Notes: generated from the sequence alone by a model not told the origin. Shown: positions 7,327 through 16,118, counted from the first letter of the stretch. The stretch: DNA of 54,870 bases from Hahella sp. (GCA_028280065.1 JANQMN010000049.1:1-54870), one strand, 5' to 3'. Made by a program: numbers and translations.

Positions 7327-7809
7327 ATTGCACGATTCTTTCGACATCCGGTATCTAATACGACCCAACAAACTCCGTCACACGATCAACTCAGATCGAG
7401 ATCCATGCGGCAAAATCCAGGTCAAACTAATATGACCGAAACATAGATTGCGCATCTAGGCGATTAAACCTAGATTCGGCAAAATATGGGTAATTACTTA
7501 GGCTCTGTTGACATTTGGTTACAACGGAAGCGACAACCGAATGTCAACAAGGCCCAAACTTGGAAAGCACCATTAAGCTACCTGAGGTTACCTGCTATTA
7601 ATTGGTTAACTCTTGAAAGAGGTCAATCAATTGGCAATTGAGTGGCGTTAGTATTCGCGTTGCTTATTCAAACTATCTAAAATAATTATACTCAGGTCGA
7701 TTACCACCTGATCCGGATATGCAGAAAGATTGAAACATACTCCTTTGAGCAGTTTTTCGCCGGCTTCGACCCCTTTAGAGATTCACCAGATACACTGAGC
7801 CAAGGGCTG
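7327..7809. other. Non-coding stretch with two hairpins
   Basis: No coding region is recognised between the small protein and the NTF2-like gene. It is AT-rich and contains a 7-bp perfect hairpin (7454-7460/7469-7475) and the 54-bp insertion-sequence-end-like palindrome at 7501-7554. The upstream start codons of the 7069 gene would extend slightly into this stretch. Confidence 0.6.
7501..7554. mobile_element. 54-bp palindrome resembling back-to-back IS terminal repeats
   Basis: The left arm 7501-7520 (GGCTCTGTTGACATTTGGTT) and the reverse complement of 7535-7554 agree at 17 of 20 positions, around a 14-bp centre. GGCTCTGTTG is the kind of terminus seen on IS5/IS6-like elements, so this could be a minimal non-autonomous element or a deletion scar in which only the ends remain. 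I see no clear target-site duplication. A large hairpin acting as a terminator is an alternative, although no T-run follows. Confidence 0.45.
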
Positions 7810-8286
7810 CTATTCGGCATACTCAGGGTGTTTCCGAATAAAAGTTTTCAATGAGCCATTGGCGACTGCGCTAACTTTGCGGTGCAGAAAATCCGACCAC
7901 CCCAATAGCACCCCTGGAACTCCCAATGCCTGGCGACTCCAACGGTAAAAATCGAAGGCGTCTCTATGCCGGTAAATTTTACCGTCTTTAAACTCAAACT
8001 CCGCATCGATGATATTGTGCACCTTTTTCCCGGTTTGGCTGAATGTATAGCGAGGTTCCCAGTGGGCTTTAACGGCATTGCCTTCAGCAATGACTTGGAA
8101 CTCCAATGTCAGGTCCTTGCCTCTTTCACAGAGCATATGCCACATAGCGCCAATTTCCTTGCCTTTCAGTTTAAAAACGGCATCTTCAAAGGTTGCATCG
8201 GGATGATAGCAGCCGAACATGGTGGCATGGTCCCGTTGTTGGAATGCTTGGTAAAACCTACTGATCAGATCTTGGTTTTCATTCAT
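7810..8286 (-). CDS. NTF2-like/SnoaL-type protein
   Basis: 158 aa. The pattern fits the NTF2-like cone fold: N-terminal helices ISRFYQAFQQRD, then GCYHPDATFEDAVF, then strands KAHWEPRYTFSQTGKKVHNIIDAEFEFKDGKIYRHRDAFDFYRWSRQALG split over the middle. Members include ketosteroid-isomerase-like and SnoaL cyclases as well as non-catalytic binding proteins. The Asp/His residues in the pocket (YHPD, HRDAFD) are compatible with an enzyme, but the substrate cannot be told. ATG at 8286. Cytoplasmic, apparently monocistronic; no linked pathway genes. Confidence 0.8.
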   Translation of the reverse strand: MNENQDLISRFYQAFQQRDHATMFGCYHPDATFEDAVFKLKGKEIGAMWHMLCERGKDLTLEFQVIAEGNAVKAHWEPRYTFSQTGKKVHNIIDAEFEFKDGKIYRHRDAFDFYRWSRQALGVPGVLLGWSDFLHRKVSAVANGSLKTFIRKHPEYAE

Positions 8287-8406
8287 CTCAATTACCTTTT
8301 TTGTGTTTTGTCTGTCGGCAAGTTTTGAATATGTTGGTTAGAGGTACCTAAAAATACCGGTTATGGTACCGCAAGTAACAAAAATAAGAGTTTGCCAGAA
8401 AGTTGT

Positions 8407-8432
8407 TATCGAGAAACGATCGTTTCAAGATA
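8407..8432. promoter_or_regulatory. 26-bp near-perfect palindrome, candidate operator
   Basis: The core GAAACGATCGTTTC (8413-8426) is a perfect 14-bp palindrome, and the outer TATC/GATA (8407-8410/8429-8432) extends the symmetry; 11 of 13 positions per arm match. Size and symmetry fit a TetR- or LacI-like repressor site. It lies 55 bp upstream of the small zinc-ribbon gene and 120 bp upstream of the divergent NTF2-like gene, so either could be controlled. Confidence 0.5.
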
Positions 8433-8487
8433 GCTGCTGGTTAATCGTTAGTGGGGGACAGTCAATTAATTTGTTTTGGAGTTTAGC

Positions 8488-8835
8488 ATGTCTTCAACCG
8501 TTAACTACGTTCAGTCACCTCAAGATTTTCATAGACTGCCTGCTGAGAATCAGGATTCAAACCCTTCTCAAATACTTCCCGATCCGGTTTCGATTTCACC
8601 CCCCACCCAGTCAAGCGAAAATAGAGTACTATCGGCTTCTCAGAATGGAGAAACATTAGATGGTTCCATTACTTGTCCTTGCTGCGGTACGCGGGGATTT
8701 GTCGAGTGGTTAACGGTGCGGACTCTGGATGCTCTGCATTCGGTCAGTTACGAGTCATTCTTCTGTCATAACTGCCTGGAACAGTTTCCCGAAAAGCGCA
8801 GCGATAGCCGGCACTTGGCTGTCGAGTTTGTCTAG
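8488..8835 (+). CDS. Small protein with a C-terminal zinc-ribbon-like motif
   Basis: 115 aa. The first 55 residues are polar and Pro/Ser/Gln-rich, probably disordered. The C-terminal part carries a four-cysteine type motif, CPCC at 63-66 and CHNC at 93-96, with a hydrophobic strand region between, as in zinc ribbons. I do not recognise the family. ATG 8488 is chosen for GGAG at 8478-8481; a TTG at 8476 would sit on that ribosome site. The gene overlaps the convergent WS/DGAT remnant by 4 bp. A palindromic operator candidate lies upstream. Confidence 0.65.
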   Translation: MSSTVNYVQSPQDFHRLPAENQDSNPSQILPDPVSISPPTQSSENRVLSASQNGETLDGSITCPCCGTRGFVEWLTVRTLDALHSVSYESFFCHNCLEQFPEKRSDSRHLAVEFV

Positions 8836-9224
8836 GATGAACAGTTAGCGGCTGCTTTGGTTTTCCTGGATAGTTTACGCTTGGGTTTGGTCAGCTGTTC
8901 CAGCTCTACCAATGCTGCACCGGAATAGACCGCCGGATTTTGCATATGCGGCAAGGTTTTGCGGCAACCCAGATAACTGAAGTTCATGGTTCCCGCATAA
9001 CTCAGGCGGGTGATGTTGAGTGCGCTCCCCTGAACGATCATCGAAAGCGGATACATTGCCTCCATTTTCGCGCGGTTGTAATAGCGGTTTTTATCCGGGC
9101 CTGGGACGTTGGAAATGATGAGATTGAAACCGGGCCGGATGCGCCCGCCAAGACCAAACAGTATCTCCAGGATATAGGGAGACATAACCAGCACGGTATA
9201 GTTGCCGAGCGCGCTACGTGGCAT
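8832..9224 (-). pseudogene. Wax ester synthase/diacylglycerol acyltransferase, C-terminal remnant
   Basis: 130 codons. It matches only the C-terminal WS/DGAT domain: FNLIISNVPGPDKNRYYNRAKMEAMYPLSMIVQGSALNIT is characteristic, preceded by LEILFGLGGRIRPG. Full-length enzymes are about 450-500 aa and need the N-terminal HHxxxDG acyltransferase motif, which is absent; an in-frame stop occurs 15-12 bases before the first ATG. About two thirds of the gene is missing. It ends the BVMO-hydrolase-SDR direction of transcription, so it may once have been the last gene of that operon. Expression as a separate small protein seems unlikely. Confidence 0.8.
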
Positions 9225-9332
9225 CCAGCAGATTTACTCGTTTCATAGCGTCTATTCGATTGTGGTGAGCGGGATACCCTTAGCGTTAACTCGGTCTTTT
9301 AGCGTTTGCCGTTAAAGTTCAATCTTTCGCCT

Positions 9333-10151
9333 TTACCGCAACAGCTTGTTAACGCCCATGAGAGTATTGGATACTTTGTAATAATTCGTGGGTAACAGCT
9401 TATATAGTACGTCGACAATCCTTGCATCAATGCCGATTAGCACACGAAATCGGTTTTTACGCATGCCTTTTTCTATCACCTTTGCCGCCTGTTCCGGGCT
9501 AGTCAGCGCGTGTTGTGCAAAATGACCGGCAAAGTCCCGCTTCTGAGTTGCTTCGGTCTCCGCGCATTTGGCGATGTTGGTTTTAATGCCACCTGGCATG
9601 ACGCATATGACATCAATGTTTTTCTTGGCATACAACATGTCCTGCTTCAAGGCTTCGCTGAAACCGCGAACGGCAAACTTGGAGGTGTGGTAGGGCGTCA
9701 TCATCGGCATGGTTATTAGGCCGAAGATCGAAGCGACGTTTACAATCAGCCCGCGTTTTGCTTTCTCCAGCAGCGGCAGCATTTCCCGGCAGCCGATCAC
9801 AACGCCGTGCAAGTTAACGTTCAATACCTTGTTAAACAGGTGCTCAGATGTCTCGTCAAAAAAACCGAACGAGGACATACCTGCATTGTTGACCAATACA
9901 TCCAGATACCCGGTGTTCCGGTCGATGTCAGCAGCTAAGGCTTGCCAGTCCGACCTGCTGCTGACGTCGGCAACTTTGGAATATTGGACTGCCGATTCAA
10001 GCGCTTTGCAGGTGTCTGCCAAGTTCTGCTTGTTGATATCCGTGAGGATTAGTTTCGCTCCCAAGCCACCCAGCAGTGTTGCCAGCGCCTGGCCAATTCC
10101 TGATCCTGCCCCTGTAATCAGGATGACTTTGTCTTTCCAGAGGCTACTCAT
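9333..10151 (-). CDS. Short-chain dehydrogenase/reductase
   Basis: 272 aa classical SDR, NAD(P)-dependent oxidoreductase. TGAGSGIG cofactor loop (13-20), NNAG (88-91), catalytic Ser141, Tyr154 and Lys158 (YHTSK). A C-terminal amphipathic region (VDVLYKLLPTNYYKVSNTLMG) is common in SDRs of lipid metabolism. I choose ATG 10151, which has GGGAG upstream and overlaps the hydrolase stop by 4 bp; an open frame upstream lies inside the hydrolase gene and is not used. As third gene of the BVMO operon it probably oxidises an alcohol or reduces a ketone in the same pathway. Confidence 0.9.
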   Translation of the reverse strand: MSSLWKDKVILITGAGSGIGQALATLLGGLGAKLILTDINKQNLADTCKALESAVQYSKVADVSSRSDWQALAADIDRNTGYLDVLVNNAGMSSFGFFDETSEHLFNKVLNVNLHGVVIGCREMLPLLEKAKRGLIVNVASIFGLITMPMMTPYHTSKFAVRGFSEALKQDMLYAKKNIDVICVMPGGIKTNIAKCAETEATQKRDFAGHFAQHALTSPEQAAKVIEKGMRKNRFRVLIGIDARIVDVLYKLLPTNYYKVSNTLMGVNKLLR

Positions 10152-10963
10152 AGTGAGCTCCCTTGTGCTGTGATGGTTGTTATTGTCCTTTGCTCCTGCA
10201 GCCAGGCAAACATCTTGGCTTTGATCAACGGAAAGAAACTGCCGCCTATGGTCCAGTGACAAACTCCTGGCAGCAGGATCAGCTGTGCCCGGCCGGGATA
10301 CTTGGTGGCGATTTTTCGTTGAATGTTCCCTGGCGTTATTTTGTCTTCGGTGCCGCCGATGACCAATACCGGGCAGTGGACCTTGTCATAGGCAACTTTC
10401 GTCGGTGGCTTTCGATACAGGAACCACATGCTGATTTGCCAGGATACCCGTCCGGACTCGAACGTGCTTTTTTGAATGATGTCCCTCTGTACCGCCGGGG
10501 ATTGGGTGTTGGCAATCCCATATTGAATGTTCTTGAGCAGCAGGTTAGTGGTGAGTTTCCAAATCGGAAACTTAAAAAGGTTACGGCCGAAGGTGCGAAG
10601 TGCCGACCAGCTCAGGGAGTTGATGCCGGCTGGCGCTGCCGAAGAAATGAGAATCAACTTTTCGCAGGCTGTTTTGGCTGCCACTAACTGGGCAATCAGT
10701 CCTCCCATGGAGTGCCCGGCCAGTATGACCGGTACTCCTAAGTCTGCTAGATAAGCCAGCACGGCGTCTACGTACTGCTCGATGCTTGCCGTCGCGAGTT
10801 GTTGCTTCTTTTCCTCGGTAAATTGATTTCGAGCTTCATGATAGGGTAGGCAGGGAGTATGCACGACATACCCCTCTTCCTCGAAGGCAGACCTTATTTC
10901 GGCAAGCACTACCGGTGTGCTCCACATCCCATGAATCAGCACCACGGGGGATTTGCTAGACAT
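10148..10963 (-). CDS. Alpha/beta hydrolase (esterase-like)
   Basis: 271 aa. Oxyanion HGMW near residue 11, nucleophile elbow GHSMGG (Ser85), acid Asp207 (GGTEDKITP) and His236 (GVCHWTIGG) complete a catalytic triad. No signal peptide, so cytoplasmic. Downstream of a Baeyer-Villiger-type monooxygenase by 10 bp and overlapping the SDR by 4 bp, it is likely to cleave the ester made by the monooxygenase. The substrate chain length is unknown. Confidence 0.88.
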   Translation of the reverse strand: MSSKSPVVLIHGMWSTPVVLAEIRSAFEEEGYVVHTPCLPYHEARNQFTEEKKQQLATASIEQYVDAVLAYLADLGVPVILAGHSMGGLIAQLVAAKTACEKLILISSAAPAGINSLSWSALRTFGRNLFKFPIWKLTTNLLLKNIQYGIANTQSPAVQRDIIQKSTFESGRVSWQISMWFLYRKPPTKVAYDKVHCPVLVIGGTEDKITPGNIQRKIATKYPGRAQLILLPGVCHWTIGGSFFPLIKAKMFAWLQEQRTITTITAQGSSL

Positions 10964-10973
10964 CCTTCCCTTC

Positions 10974-12518
10974 CTACGCTGCGGACTTGGTCATCGCTTC
11001 GCTGGGGGATTCAAGGCTGTCGCCCGGGTCCGGTTTATGAAACTCCGCCAAGGGTGCATTATCGTCAAAATGCAAAACACCGTCCGCAAGTTTACTGTGC
11101 TTGATGGCATATAGATCCTTGAAATAGAAATCCTTGTTGCACCATGGGAAGTCGGTGCCCTGGGTGGGAAGCCAGGGCAGGGCGCGGAGAATGTAGCCCG
11201 CCTTTAGCGCTACCGGGGCAACTTTGTCTTGCGGTGTATCAGGGTCGCGATAAGGATAAACACTTTGATAACCGTGCTGTTCCATATGATGCAGTAGTCG
11301 GCAAACGTAGTCGTAGGTCAGTTCCGCCTTGAGAGTCCATGACGAATTGGTATAGCCGAAAACCCAAACGAAGTTGGGCAGCTGACTGAACATCATGCCT
11401 TTGTAGTTGGTCAGCTTATTGCCCACTACCTTGTGACCGTCGACGCTAAGCGCCATATTGCCCCAGAGCTGCAGTTCCAGGCCGGTGGCTGGAACAATAA
11501 TATCCGCCTCTATGTCTTGCCCTGACTTCATTTTTACACCGGTTTCAGTGAAGCGCTCGATATGATCAGTGACCACGGAAACCTTTCCGGATCGTACTTC
11601 ATTGAACAAATCGTTATCCGGGACCAACGCCATGCGCTGATCCCAGGGGTTGTAGTCCGGTTTGAAATGCACATCGACATCGGCAGCGCCGGCCAATGAT
11701 TCCTTATTCTGTTGCCGGACCAGTTTGCGGACAAACTCCGGGTAGCGTTTTGATAGGTAGTACGCCATTTGCTGCAACGTCATATATTTGAAACGCATGA
11801 TTTTATTCGTGATGCCCCGCGGCAAAATCCGGGAGAGTACCCGGAATAGGGCATCCGAAGCGGGACGAGAATAAATGTAGGAAGGTGACCGCTGCACCAT
11901 GGTGACATGCCGGGCTTTTTTCGCAATGGAGGGCACGATGGTCACGGCAGTAGCGCCACTGCCGATTACGATCACTCTCTTGTTACTGTAATCGAGGTTC
12001 TCAGGCCAATGCTGGGGATGAGCGATAATGCCTTTGAAATCGCTGTAGCCGGTAAATTCCGGCAGATAGCCATGGTCGTATTTGTAATAGCCGCCGCAGC
12101 AATTGAGGAACTTGGCCGCAATGTAGTACTCGCTGCCATCGCGCCGTTGCACCGTCACCAGCCAGCGGTTTTTGGAGGAATCCCAATTGGCTTTGGTGAT
12201 TCTCTGTTGAAACCGGATGTAGTGGTCGAGGGCTTCGTCCCGAATCAGTTCGTTTAGGTAATTCAGTATGCGGTCACCCGTTGCGACATAATTGCGTTCG
12301 GTCCAGGGTTTGAAAGAATAGGAAAAGGTGTACATATCGGAGTCTGAACGAATACCGGGATATTTAAACAAGTCCCAGGTCCCGCCAATACTGTCACGGG
12401 CCTCAATGACCGCAAAAGCGTCGAACGGCCGCTTCTTTTTTAGGGTGTAACACATGCCGATTCCGGAAATGCCGGCGCCGACGATGAGCATATCCAATTC
12501 TTCGTAGTCTTTATTCAT
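10974..12518 (-). CDS. Flavin-binding monooxygenase, Baeyer-Villiger/AlmA-EthA type
   Basis: 514 aa. Two Rossmann motifs, GAGISG (14-19) and GSGATA (187-192), flank the BVMO fingerprint FxGxxxHxxxWP at Phe161-Pro172 (FKGIIAHPQHWP). Length and sequence resemble EthA and AlmA, the latter a long-chain n-alkane monooxygenase of Acinetobacter and Alcanivorax relatives. The reaction would be FAD/NADPH-dependent oxygen insertion into a ketone, or hydroxylation of an alkane. It heads the operon with the hydrolase and SDR. The promoter must lie in the 180-bp interval shared with the divergent AraC-type gene. Whether alkanes are the true substrate is not decidable here. Confidence 0.9.
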   Translation of the reverse strand: MNKDYEELDMLIVGAGISGIGMCYTLKKKRPFDAFAVIEARDSIGGTWDLFKYPGIRSDSDMYTFSYSFKPWTERNYVATGDRILNYLNELIRDEALDHYIRFQQRITKANWDSSKNRWLVTVQRRDGSEYYIAAKFLNCCGGYYKYDHGYLPEFTGYSDFKGIIAHPQHWPENLDYSNKRVIVIGSGATAVTIVPSIAKKARHVTMVQRSPSYIYSRPASDALFRVLSRILPRGITNKIMRFKYMTLQQMAYYLSKRYPEFVRKLVRQQNKESLAGAADVDVHFKPDYNPWDQRMALVPDNDLFNEVRSGKVSVVTDHIERFTETGVKMKSGQDIEADIIVPATGLELQLWGNMALSVDGHKVVGNKLTNYKGMMFSQLPNFVWVFGYTNSSWTLKAELTYDYVCRLLHHMEQHGYQSVYPYRDPDTPQDKVAPVALKAGYILRALPWLPTQGTDFPWCNKDFYFKDLYAIKHSKLADGVLHFDDNAPLAEFHKPDPGDSLESPSEAMTKSAA

Positions 12519-12697
12519 GGTGATCCCTGAGATAAGGCAATTGCTGTTATTGTTTTGGTCGCTTTATGTACAAAAATCATAATGACAGAGAGGCACGGAA
12601 AATAGGATGGAATCTGTCAATAATTAGCATATTCGGCCATACTGACTGAATGTGATGGCGTTAAAGGCTTTTCTTCAGGCTGTTAGCAGGATTTCCA

Positions 12698-13753
12698 ATG
12701 GCTTCCAACCATCTTGGCGCGCGTCCCGAACGCAAAAATTCTACAGTGAAAACGCACTCTATCCTTGGCCTGTTGCCGCTGTTTGAAGCCATCGAAGCGG
12801 CCGGGAAAGATCCGGCGGTGTTACTACGACAGCATGGAATAACACTGGATGCGATGACCGGAGCCGCTGTCATCAGTCAGGAAGTAGAGCTGGCAATTGT
12901 GTCGGATGCAATGGCACTGGTAAAGGATCCGCTGTTGGGAATCAAAGTCGGCAGTCAGGTCACCTTCACCTCGTTTGGCACCTATGCGATGTTGCTGTTG
13001 ACGGCGGATACGTTTCTGGATTCCTGCCGGGAAGCCGTGCAGTTCCAATCGTTGTCCTTGCTGTTCTCGACAATGACCATGCATCTGGATCAAACCTGCT
13101 GCGAAATGCGTTACACCTTGCCGGATGCCGATCCCGGCTTGCGGAACTTTATGGCGGATCGGGACTTCATGGGGACCTATATCTTTATCCGCGAGTTTTT
13201 GAGCAACGTCTCGGAAGTCATGTTGGGCGCCGGAACCGCCCGGTCAAAACCCGGTAAAGAAGATATGCCGACCTATCGCAATTATATTGATTTTGATGTG
13301 GAGTTTAATCAGCCGTACAACTGGTTTCGGATTCCCACTGCGATATTGCGTACCAAGCAGAAACATCGAAATCACTGGGCCCACAAGTTGTATCGCCTGC
13401 AAGCCCATGAGCTGATGCGTAAGTTTTATCCGGATGCGACGGATGTGGTTGCGCAGATCCGGCAAATTATCGACGGTTACGAATCTCACTACCCGTCGGT
13501 GCCGGAGATTGCCCGCATGTTCGGTGTCAGTGAGCGCACTCTCCGGCGCAAACTGGACGAAGCGGGGATTGGCTATCGGGAACTGGTTGACGCCAGGAAA
13601 AAACACCTGGCGATCAGCATGTTGGCACGGAAAGATGTAAATATTGCGGAACTCGCCGAAACCTTGGGTTATACCGAATCGGCAAGTTTTCTACGCGCCT
13701 TTAAACGTTGGACCGGCTGTACGCCAAAGCAGTTTGTGCAGGCGCGAAATTAG
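12698..13753 (+). CDS. AraC-family regulator (OruR/arabinose-binding-like sensor domain)
   Basis: 351 aa. The N-terminal sensor region (about 20-220) has the LPLFEAIEAAGKDPAVLLRQHGI opening typical of the family with an Arabinose_bd domain; a two-helix-turn-helix AraC domain lies at about 250-351 (VPEIARMFGVSERTLRRKL and IAELAETLGYTESASFLRAFKRWTG). Such regulators often sit divergent from lipid or ketone catabolic operons and activate them. The start could also be the ATG-like codon further in (VKTHSILG...); ATG 12698 follows the AGCAGG tract. It ends 7 bp from the convergent small secreted protein gene. Confidence 0.9.
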   Translation: MASNHLGARPERKNSTVKTHSILGLLPLFEAIEAAGKDPAVLLRQHGITLDAMTGAAVISQEVELAIVSDAMALVKDPLLGIKVGSQVTFTSFGTYAMLLLTADTFLDSCREAVQFQSLSLLFSTMTMHLDQTCCEMRYTLPDADPGLRNFMADRDFMGTYIFIREFLSNVSEVMLGAGTARSKPGKEDMPTYRNYIDFDVEFNQPYNWFRIPTAILRTKQKHRNHWAHKLYRLQAHELMRKFYPDATDVVAQIRQIIDGYESHYPSVPEIARMFGVSERTLRRKLDEAGIGYRELVDARKKHLAISMLARKDVNIAELAETLGYTESASFLRAFKRWTGCTPKQFVQARN

Positions 13754-13760
13754 CCGTTTT

Positions 13761-14114
13761 CTAATAGCAATCGCGACGATATAGCCTGTCCAAATTGGCC
13801 ACAACACTGTCTAGAGACAGTCTAAACCGTTCGGAGTCCATGTCATCGTAAGCCTTGGTCAGGCTATTGACCGCATTTGTCATGGCGTTATTGTTTTCTA
13901 CTTCCGCCACTATGTATAAGGCATCCACCAGCTCTCCTAACGCCACATCTATCTCATCGCCTTCATAGATAGCGCCGGCCTGGTCAAATGCTGCTCCAAC
14001 TTGATCAAGGGCGTCCGCCATATCTGTTAAGTCCTCACAACTTGGTAGTTCTTGCGCCAGGGTGGCTGACGAAAAAAGCGCAAGCAATGCCGCTAAGGCA
14101 ACGGTTTTAACCAT
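13761..14114 (-). CDS. Small periplasmic protein of unknown function
   Basis: 117 aa. A clear signal peptide (MVKTVALAALLALFSSATLA, cleavage after Ala20) precedes a short acidic helical domain with two cysteines (SCEDL near the start and RRDCY at the end) that could form a disulfide joining the two termini. No family recognised. GGAG lies 7 bases before the ATG. It is convergent with the AraC gene and seems monocistronic. Confidence 0.75.
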   Translation of the reverse strand: MVKTVALAALLALFSSATLAQELPSCEDLTDMADALDQVGAAFDQAGAIYEGDEIDVALGELVDALYIVAEVENNNAMTNAVNSLTKAYDDMDSERFRLSLDSVVANLDRLYRRDCY

Positions 14115-14390
14115 GGTATTACTCCTAAATCAGGGGGATTTTTCAGTTCGGTTTATTTAGCAAGAAACTTTCCCCTAAGAGTAGTCCAGTTTCGGTTTGA
14201 CAGCATTTTTTTATTTGCGATGGCCCTGCCTGTCAGCCGTGCAACGGTCGTTCAAGTTAACCGCACGACCTTGAAACCGAACCTTTCATGTAATTAGCGA
14301 CTAGCTTTCTTAAAAAGTCCTATACTGCAAGTAGCCCTGTCGACTGCCCGATAGGCAATGTCTCACTAAACAACAATAAGAAGCGTTCTT

Positions 14391-15641
14391 TTGGAAACCC
14401 AATTTCTATCAAAAAAAATCCAGTTCGGTGATTGCGAGCCCTTTGAAAAAGTAGCGGTTATGCCTGCCCGGGACGATACCGCCTGCCCTGCGGAGTTTCG
14501 CCCAAGAATAATGATTCATGTCATCCATGAAGGCAATTGTATTCCCGAAGAGTATATTTTTAACGAAAACGGCGGTTTATTGATTCCTAAAAAGCTTCTG
14601 CATCAAAGGTACATTGAGGAGCGGGATTGGGGCGCGGAGCTAGTCGCTTACTACACCGCAAGTGCGCTGCACCTGGATGCCTACTATCGGGTGAATATTG
14701 CCCGAGTACTATTGGATTTTGGGCGTTTCCCAGGGGATACTTCGAAAATCGATAACCACATGACGCGGTTTGCGATCAATCATCCCTTCTCGCAGGTGTT
14801 CTCTTTCCAGCAAAAACGGACGCTGCTTGCGAACTATTATGATGAAATCTCCAATCGAATAGAGCCGATTCTCGCCGATAAACTGATTGCGATTGGCATT
14901 CACAGTTACGACGAAAAGAATCATAGCGATCTGCGACGTCCGGCGATCAGCATCATTGATAGATCTCACGGCCATCAACAGGGAATCGATATCCCCATCG
15001 CAATGTTCGATCCCCTGGCGCCTCACGAACTGGCCGAGTATACAACCGATACCATTTTATCTTCCCGCATCGCGCTGACATTTGAGGAGGCAGCGATTCG
15101 CGTGGCGAGCAACTACCCTTATTCGTTACCCGAGGGCAGTGTGGAAGTACGTTCGCAAATCTGGTCATTTTTCCGTTATGTACAACAGGAATACGAAAAA
15201 CGCTTTCCGCAACCCGCCGGCGCCTCAGAAAAGACGCCAAGAAACGCAACCTGGGACATGCTGCTTGATACCAATTTGCGCTCTACCCAAAGCGAGGCCG
15301 TGCGCTCTTACCTGCATATGTACCGTAAGCCGCCACCCGGCACCGACAAGTTTTATCAACAAGCGCATCTAGAGTATGAAAAAATCGCGCAATTCATTCA
15401 CCAGAAACGGGATCTCTTGGTAGAAGAATACATGCAGTCCAGCAATCGTCTGAGTTCGATCTGTATCGAGATTCGGAAAGACCTGCTGTGGAAATTCGAT
15501 GCCGGTAAACCGCAAAGGCCCCGGCTTAAAAATGCGAAAAAGATCGGCCGGGTACTGGCAGAGGCGATAAAGCAGTATGTCACTGTGGATAGAGAGGCCA
15601 AGGCTTATTCGTTATCAAAACGCAAAATCAAGGTTTTTTAA
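14391..15641 (+). CDS. N-formylglutamate amidohydrolase-like protein
   Basis: 416 aa. Residues about 90-210 carry the family pattern: ARVLLDFGRFPG, then LIAIGIHSYD and the conserved acidic/His positions of the FGase (PF05013) zinc hydrolase fold. True N-formylglutamate amidohydrolases of histidine breakdown are about 270 aa; this one has an extra N-terminal strand region and a 160-residue helical C-terminus rich in Lys/Arg, and no hut genes are adjacent, so the substrate is probably different. The first start is TTG 14391, with a weak AAGAAG upstream; ATG 14460 is an alternative. A TATACT -10-like box lies at 14321-14326. Confidence 0.7.
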   Translation: METQFLSKKIQFGDCEPFEKVAVMPARDDTACPAEFRPRIMIHVIHEGNCIPEEYIFNENGGLLIPKKLLHQRYIEERDWGAELVAYYTASALHLDAYYRVNIARVLLDFGRFPGDTSKIDNHMTRFAINHPFSQVFSFQQKRTLLANYYDEISNRIEPILADKLIAIGIHSYDEKNHSDLRRPAISIIDRSHGHQQGIDIPIAMFDPLAPHELAEYTTDTILSSRIALTFEEAAIRVASNYPYSLPEGSVEVRSQIWSFFRYVQQEYEKRFPQPAGASEKTPRNATWDMLLDTNLRSTQSEAVRSYLHMYRKPPPGTDKFYQQAHLEYEKIAQFIHQKRDLLVEEYMQSSNRLSSICIEIRKDLLWKFDAGKPQRPRLKNAKKIGRVLAEAIKQYVTVDREAKAYSLSKRKIKVF

Positions 15642-15701
15642 TAGGCCTGACGGGTATCGGGACAAGGCTAAATTCTATATATGCTGACGAGGGTAAAAGC
15701 G

Positions 15702-16118
15702 ATGAAAAAAACAGTATGTTTGATCCTTTTTTCGATACTTCTCCTTCCACAAGCTATCTGGGCCGATCAGGAAATCGAGATAGAATTTCGGTTGCAACCG
15801 GATCGAACCGGCAACAATACACGAAACCAGGGGATAAAGGTTGATGGCGATGCGGTAGAAGTTTATCTCGATGGCGATGAATGGGAAGTCAATGGCTCCA
15901 CCGTGGATTCTGACGGACTCTTTAAACTGGTCGCCAGGGAAATTAAGGCATTTGAGTTTGTCGAAGGAAAGAAAGTCAGGCCGCCCTATGTCGAAGTTAA
16001 AATGGAATTTTCCGGCGAAGACCGGGAGATTGAAATTTCGAGATCCTACCCGGCGGGAAAAGTGCCGAAAGATTTCGTTCAGCTACAGGAGAAATATTTG
16101 AAAGAAGTTTGGGAATAG
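15702..16118 (+). CDS. Secreted protein of unknown function
   Basis: 138 aa from ATG 15702. Signal peptide MKKTVCLILFSILLLPQAIWA with probable cleavage before DQEIEIEF. The mature part is beta-rich and very acidic, with alternating strands (EIEIEFRL, AVEVYLDG, YVEVKMEFSG, REIEISRSYP). No family recognised. GAGG about 11 bases upstream supports this start over an in-frame ATG seven codons earlier. It follows the FGase-like gene by 60 bp on the same strand, possibly in one transcript. Confidence 0.75.
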   Translation: MKKTVCLILFSILLLPQAIWADQEIEIEFRLQPDRTGNNTRNQGIKVDGDAVEVYLDGDEWEVNGSTVDSDGLFKLVAREIKAFEFVEGKKVRPPYVEVKMEFSGEDREIEISRSYPAGKVPKDFVQLQEKYLKEVWE

